Shown: positions 16,591 through 18,700 of the stretch, piece by piece
Numbering within the stretch: the first letter of the stretch is position 1
Layout: the number at the start of each line of letters is the position of its first letter
NCBI GenBank assembly: GCA_021817025.1
Contig: JAKAWF010000042.1
Coordinates: 1-18,700 of the forward strand
Reading direction: 5' to 3'
DNA: 18,700 bases
Source: a bacterium
GTDB taxonomy: Bacteria; Chloroflexota; Dormibacteria; UBA8260; Bog-877
The notes under the pieces: generated by a model
Database searches by the model: none
Seen by the model: only the letters and a program-made list of their open reading frames with translations
What the model was told of the DNA's origin: nothing
Program-made: the position numbers and the translations under genes

Positions 16591-18522
16591 GTGCACCTGA
16601 AGAAACTCTCGATAGCACACTATCGTGCTTACCAAAGCGCTGAGCTCTCGCCTGGGCCGACTGGGCTTACCGTCCTCACCGGACCGAACAACTCCGGAAA
16701 GTCGGCGCTCCTGTCAGCGCTCGACGTAGTTGCTGGCCTTCCGGTGGAGGGTCCACTACTCCACCACCAGTCGAAACGTGCACCTGTCATCGAAGCATCC
16801 TTCGCGCTTCTCCCGGAACTCGATCTCAAGTTGCTCGACGTCCCGACTGGCCATGCCTGGTACACGACTCCTCCCCTACTTGTGTACCGTTGGGTGCGCA
16901 CATCCTTCGAGCCGGACGTAATGGTGCTGTCGACAGCCGCGCTGCAGGCTGAAGGTGCCAACCAGCAGATAGTCGCAACGATCGACCAAAGGACGCAGCA
17001 GCTGCATCGCATGTACTGGCCCGACGTCGTCGAACGCTGGCCGAACCTACCGACACGCCAAGTAGCTGGAGTCGGGTCGCGTACTTTGGAGACCTGGGCT
17101 GGCCAGGAACCATGGTTGCAACTCTTGATGCGGTGGCGACTCAGATATTTTCACTTCGAAGCACTTCGACCTGGCGGCCCCCGCGTCGCGACAACGAACG
17201 CCAGCGCACTGCTTCACTCAACGGGAGACAATCTGGTAGAGCACCTCCTGTGGGTCAGGAGTAACAAGGAACGAAGATTTCGGGACATCAGGAGCGCCAT
17301 GAAGGCACTCATCCCTGGCATAGGTAGTCTGCAGGTAAGAGCCACGGGGAGTACGGCTGAGGTCGGCTTCGACGGTATTGGTGGGCGCTTCAGGAATGTT
17401 AAAGACATGGGCACTGGAGTAGAGCAGCTTCTCCTCACTCTGACTGTTGGCCTCGCAGGCAGCGATAGCGCCTTAGTGATAGAAGAGCCGGAAACCAATC
17501 TGCACGCCGGCGCGCAGCGGGCCTTGCTACGCTATTTCCATAATTGGAGTAGGCATGGACCGATTGTCCTTGCTAGTCATTCACCAATCTTCCTTGACTT
17601 AGCGCCTGGGGACTGCGTTCTGAGTGTCCGACGGCAAAAGGGGCATTCGCGCGTGAGGCCAGTTCGACCAGACAGCGCGCTTCGCACGGTATTGGACGAG
17701 CTGGGCGTGCAGCTCGGCGATGTCCTGGCGGCGGAGCGAGTACTTATAGTTGAGGGCAAGTCGGATGCAGCCGTTTTGCGGCGGTGGTTTCCGGCGTTAC
17801 TACGCACCGACACAGTAGTCGTGCCAGCAGGCGGGGGAGTGCGCGCGTCGCGTGTTAGAGACCTCCGCAACATACTAGAGAACGCAGACCGCCTCAAACG
17901 ACGATACCTGGCTATCCGCGACCGAGACGAGCTCACAGATGAGCAGGCAGCGAGCATGGAGGTTTTCGGCGACGTGAAGGTGCTGCCGCGTCGCGAGCTT
18001 GAAAACTACCTGCTGGACGGTGCGGCTCTCTTGTCGTTTCTTCGTTCGCGCACCACCGCGCCGCAGTCTCTTACACCCGAAGGCATGGAACGCTCAATGA
18101 AGGAGTTGGCTGATACCCTGCGCGAGCGAGTCATTCTGGATCGTGCGCTTGTACGGTTGGGGTGGTTGGCACCGATTTATCCAGTCAAGTACGAGGAACT
18201 TGCGTCCGCGCACAGGGCGGAGTCCCAAGCGGAGGCCATTGCTGCAGCGGTCACGGAGAAGTTGTGCCTGGACGTGGGTGACGTGAGGCAGCAGCTCTAC
18301 AACGCTTTGGAGTTGTCGAGACTAGGTGTCACGAAGGACTGGGAGACTCAGTGGCGACTGATCGTTCCCGGTGCAGACTTGCTGGCCTTAGTTTGCAGGA
18401 AGTATGAGGTCCGCTTCGACAAGGACAGGGATGCTGCCACTATAGCAGCGGAGATAAGGCCGCCAGGAGACTTGGTCGCTATCCTGAGCCCATTTCTGAA
18501 GCGAACCGGGGCGGTGACTTAG
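16591..18522 (+). CDS. OLD-family ATPase with TOPRIM nuclease domain
   Basis: A predicted 643-residue overcoming-lysogenization-defect (OLD) type protein: an ABC-like ATPase followed by a TOPRIM nuclease, acting on DNA in the cytoplasm. Walker A is GPNNSGKS (31-38); a signature-like GTGVEQLL precedes Walker B ALVIEEPETNLH (294-305), and H330 in ASHSP is the switch histidine. TOPRIM acids are E388 in VEGKSD and the D444-R-D446 pair, followed by RRELENYLLD, common in OLD/DUF4435-like TOPRIM domains. The start is GTG 16591, which begins the typical MHLKKLSIAHYRAYQ N-terminus 8-9 bases after a weak GGGGT; the 42 residues available upstream to ATG 16465 do not look like family sequence. No UvrD-like helicase follows within the window, so it is not a visible Gabija pair. 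Codon use is less G/C-biased than in the operon, suggesting separate acquisition. Probably an independent anti-phage gene. Confidence 0.92.
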   Translation: MHLKKLSIAHYRAYQSAELSPGPTGLTVLTGPNNSGKSALLSALDVVAGLPVEGPLLHHQSKRAPVIEASFALLPELDLKLLDVPTGHAWYTTPPLLVYRWVRTSFEPDVMVLSTAALQAEGANQQIVATIDQRTQQLHRMYWPDVVERWPNLPTRQVAGVGSRTLETWAGQEPWLQLLMRWRLRYFHFEALRPGGPRVATTNASALLHSTGDNLVEHLLWVRSNKERRFRDIRSAMKALIPGIGSLQVRATGSTAEVGFDGIGGRFRNVKDMGTGVEQLLLTLTVGLAGSDSALVIEEPETNLHAGAQRALLRYFHNWSRHGPIVLASHSPIFLDLAPGDCVLSVRRQKGHSRVRPVRPDSALRTVLDELGVQLGDVLAAERVLIVEGKSDAAVLRRWFPALLRTDTVVVPAGGGVRASRVRDLRNILENADRLKRRYLAIRDRDELTDEQAASMEVFGDVKVLPRRELENYLLDGAALLSFLRSRTTAPQSLTPEGMERSMKELADTLRERVILDRALVRLGWLAPIYPVKYEELASAHRAESQAEAIAAAVTEKLCLDVGDVRQQLYNALELSRLGVTKDWETQWRLIVPGADLLALVCRKYEVRFDKDRDAATIAAEIRPPGDLVAILSPFLKRTGAVT

Positions 18523-18592
18523 GTTGCTTCCCTCGGGGGCCAGGGGTGATCAGTAGTCCCGCGGGTCATGATCTTCAGCTGGCTGTTGTGCC

Positions 18593-18630
18593 CCCCACCC
18601 GCCGCAACTGATCCGGGACGGCGGGTGGGG
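18593..18630. repeat. Perfect 12-bp inverted repeat (hairpin) after the OLD gene
   Basis: CCCCACCCGCCG (18593-18604) pairs perfectly with CGGCGGGTGGGG (18619-18630) across a 14-base loop, about 70 bases after the OLD stop codon. It would fold strongly in RNA, but no T-run follows, so it is a poor intrinsic terminator. It may instead be part of a mobile-element end, since its right arm runs straight into the tandem repeats. Confidence 0.7.
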
Positions 18631-18670
18631 AAGTGAGGGCGGGTCACTGGGGAAGTGAGGGCGGGTCACT
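18627..18670. repeat. Two perfect tandem 22-bp repeats at the right edge
   Basis: The unit begins GGGGAAGTGAGGG and ends CGGGTCACT; copies lie at 18627-18648 and 18649-18670 with no differences. A related GCGGGTCAT occurs at 18561-18569. Closely spaced repeats with GCGGGTCACT-type cores are reminiscent of the multiple internal terminal repeats of IS21-like insertion sequences, so an IS may begin just beyond the window. No transposase is visible inside it. Confidence 0.7.
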
Positions 18671-18700
18671 GGGCACCCGAGGTTAAGGTGCGGACCAGCT

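Noticed and set aside
16060..16600. Overlapping short frames in the gap before the OLD gene
   Set aside because: They lie in competing phases, lack credible ribosome sites and show no family resemblance.
16591..18522. Gabija (GajA-GajB) system
   Set aside because: The protein fits the OLD architecture, but no UvrD-like helicase follows before the window ends, leaving under 180 bases unexamined downstream.

Overview
The window is high-GC bacterial (or possibly archaeal) DNA carrying a one-directional set of large genes that reads as a defence island. All supported genes are on the + strand. Strong G/C preference at third codon positions, GTG starts and purine-rich ribosome sites suit a high-GC lineage such as Actinomycetota, Chloroflexota or a high-GC Bacillota. 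The sequence alone does not decide between them, and no 16S, tRNA or other taxonomic marker is present.

Layout: 1-555 has no convincing gene but holds a GC-rich array of about six imperfect 39-bp repeats. 556-5928 encodes a giant superfamily 1 (UPF1/DNA2-like) helicase with a Vsr/MTES_1575-type nuclease domain and a DUF3320-like C-terminus. After a 237-bp gap comes a SNF2-family helicase ending in a DUF3883/NOV_C domain (about 6166-9642), whose best start appears to be a rare ATA codon. It is followed by a 124-residue protein of unknown family (9669-10043), a DUF1156/COG1743-type DNA amino-methyltransferase (10036-12750, overlapping the small gene by 8 bases) and a Swt1-HEPN + DUF499/COG1483 AAA ATPase (12764-16048). 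These last four are tightly packed and almost certainly one operon. A 542-bp gap without a clear gene leads to a stand-alone OLD-family ATPase-TOPRIM nuclease (16591-18522) with a visibly less G/C-biased coding style. The right edge (18523-18700) has a perfect 12-bp hairpin and two tandem 22-bp repeats that resemble the end of a mobile element.

How the genes may work together (inference): the methyltransferase would mark host DNA. The two helicases, each carrying a PD-(D/E)xK-like nuclease fold at or near the C-terminus, would detect and attack unmarked DNA. The DUF499 ATPase, with an intact HEPN RNase-type motif (RNSWAH), could act as a regulated motor or sensor plus a last-resort RNase. Clusters of DUF1156 methylase, DUF499 ATPase and SNF2-DUF3883 helicase recur in genomes and have been regarded as predicted restriction-modification-like defence loci. 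I know of no firm mechanism for this combination. The extra SF1 helicase-nuclease, the unknown small protein in the slot where other clusters often have DUF3780, and the OLD gene beside it make this version worth attention. Marker genes for DISARM (DrmA/DrmB/DrmC) and BREX (PglZ, BrxL) are not visible.
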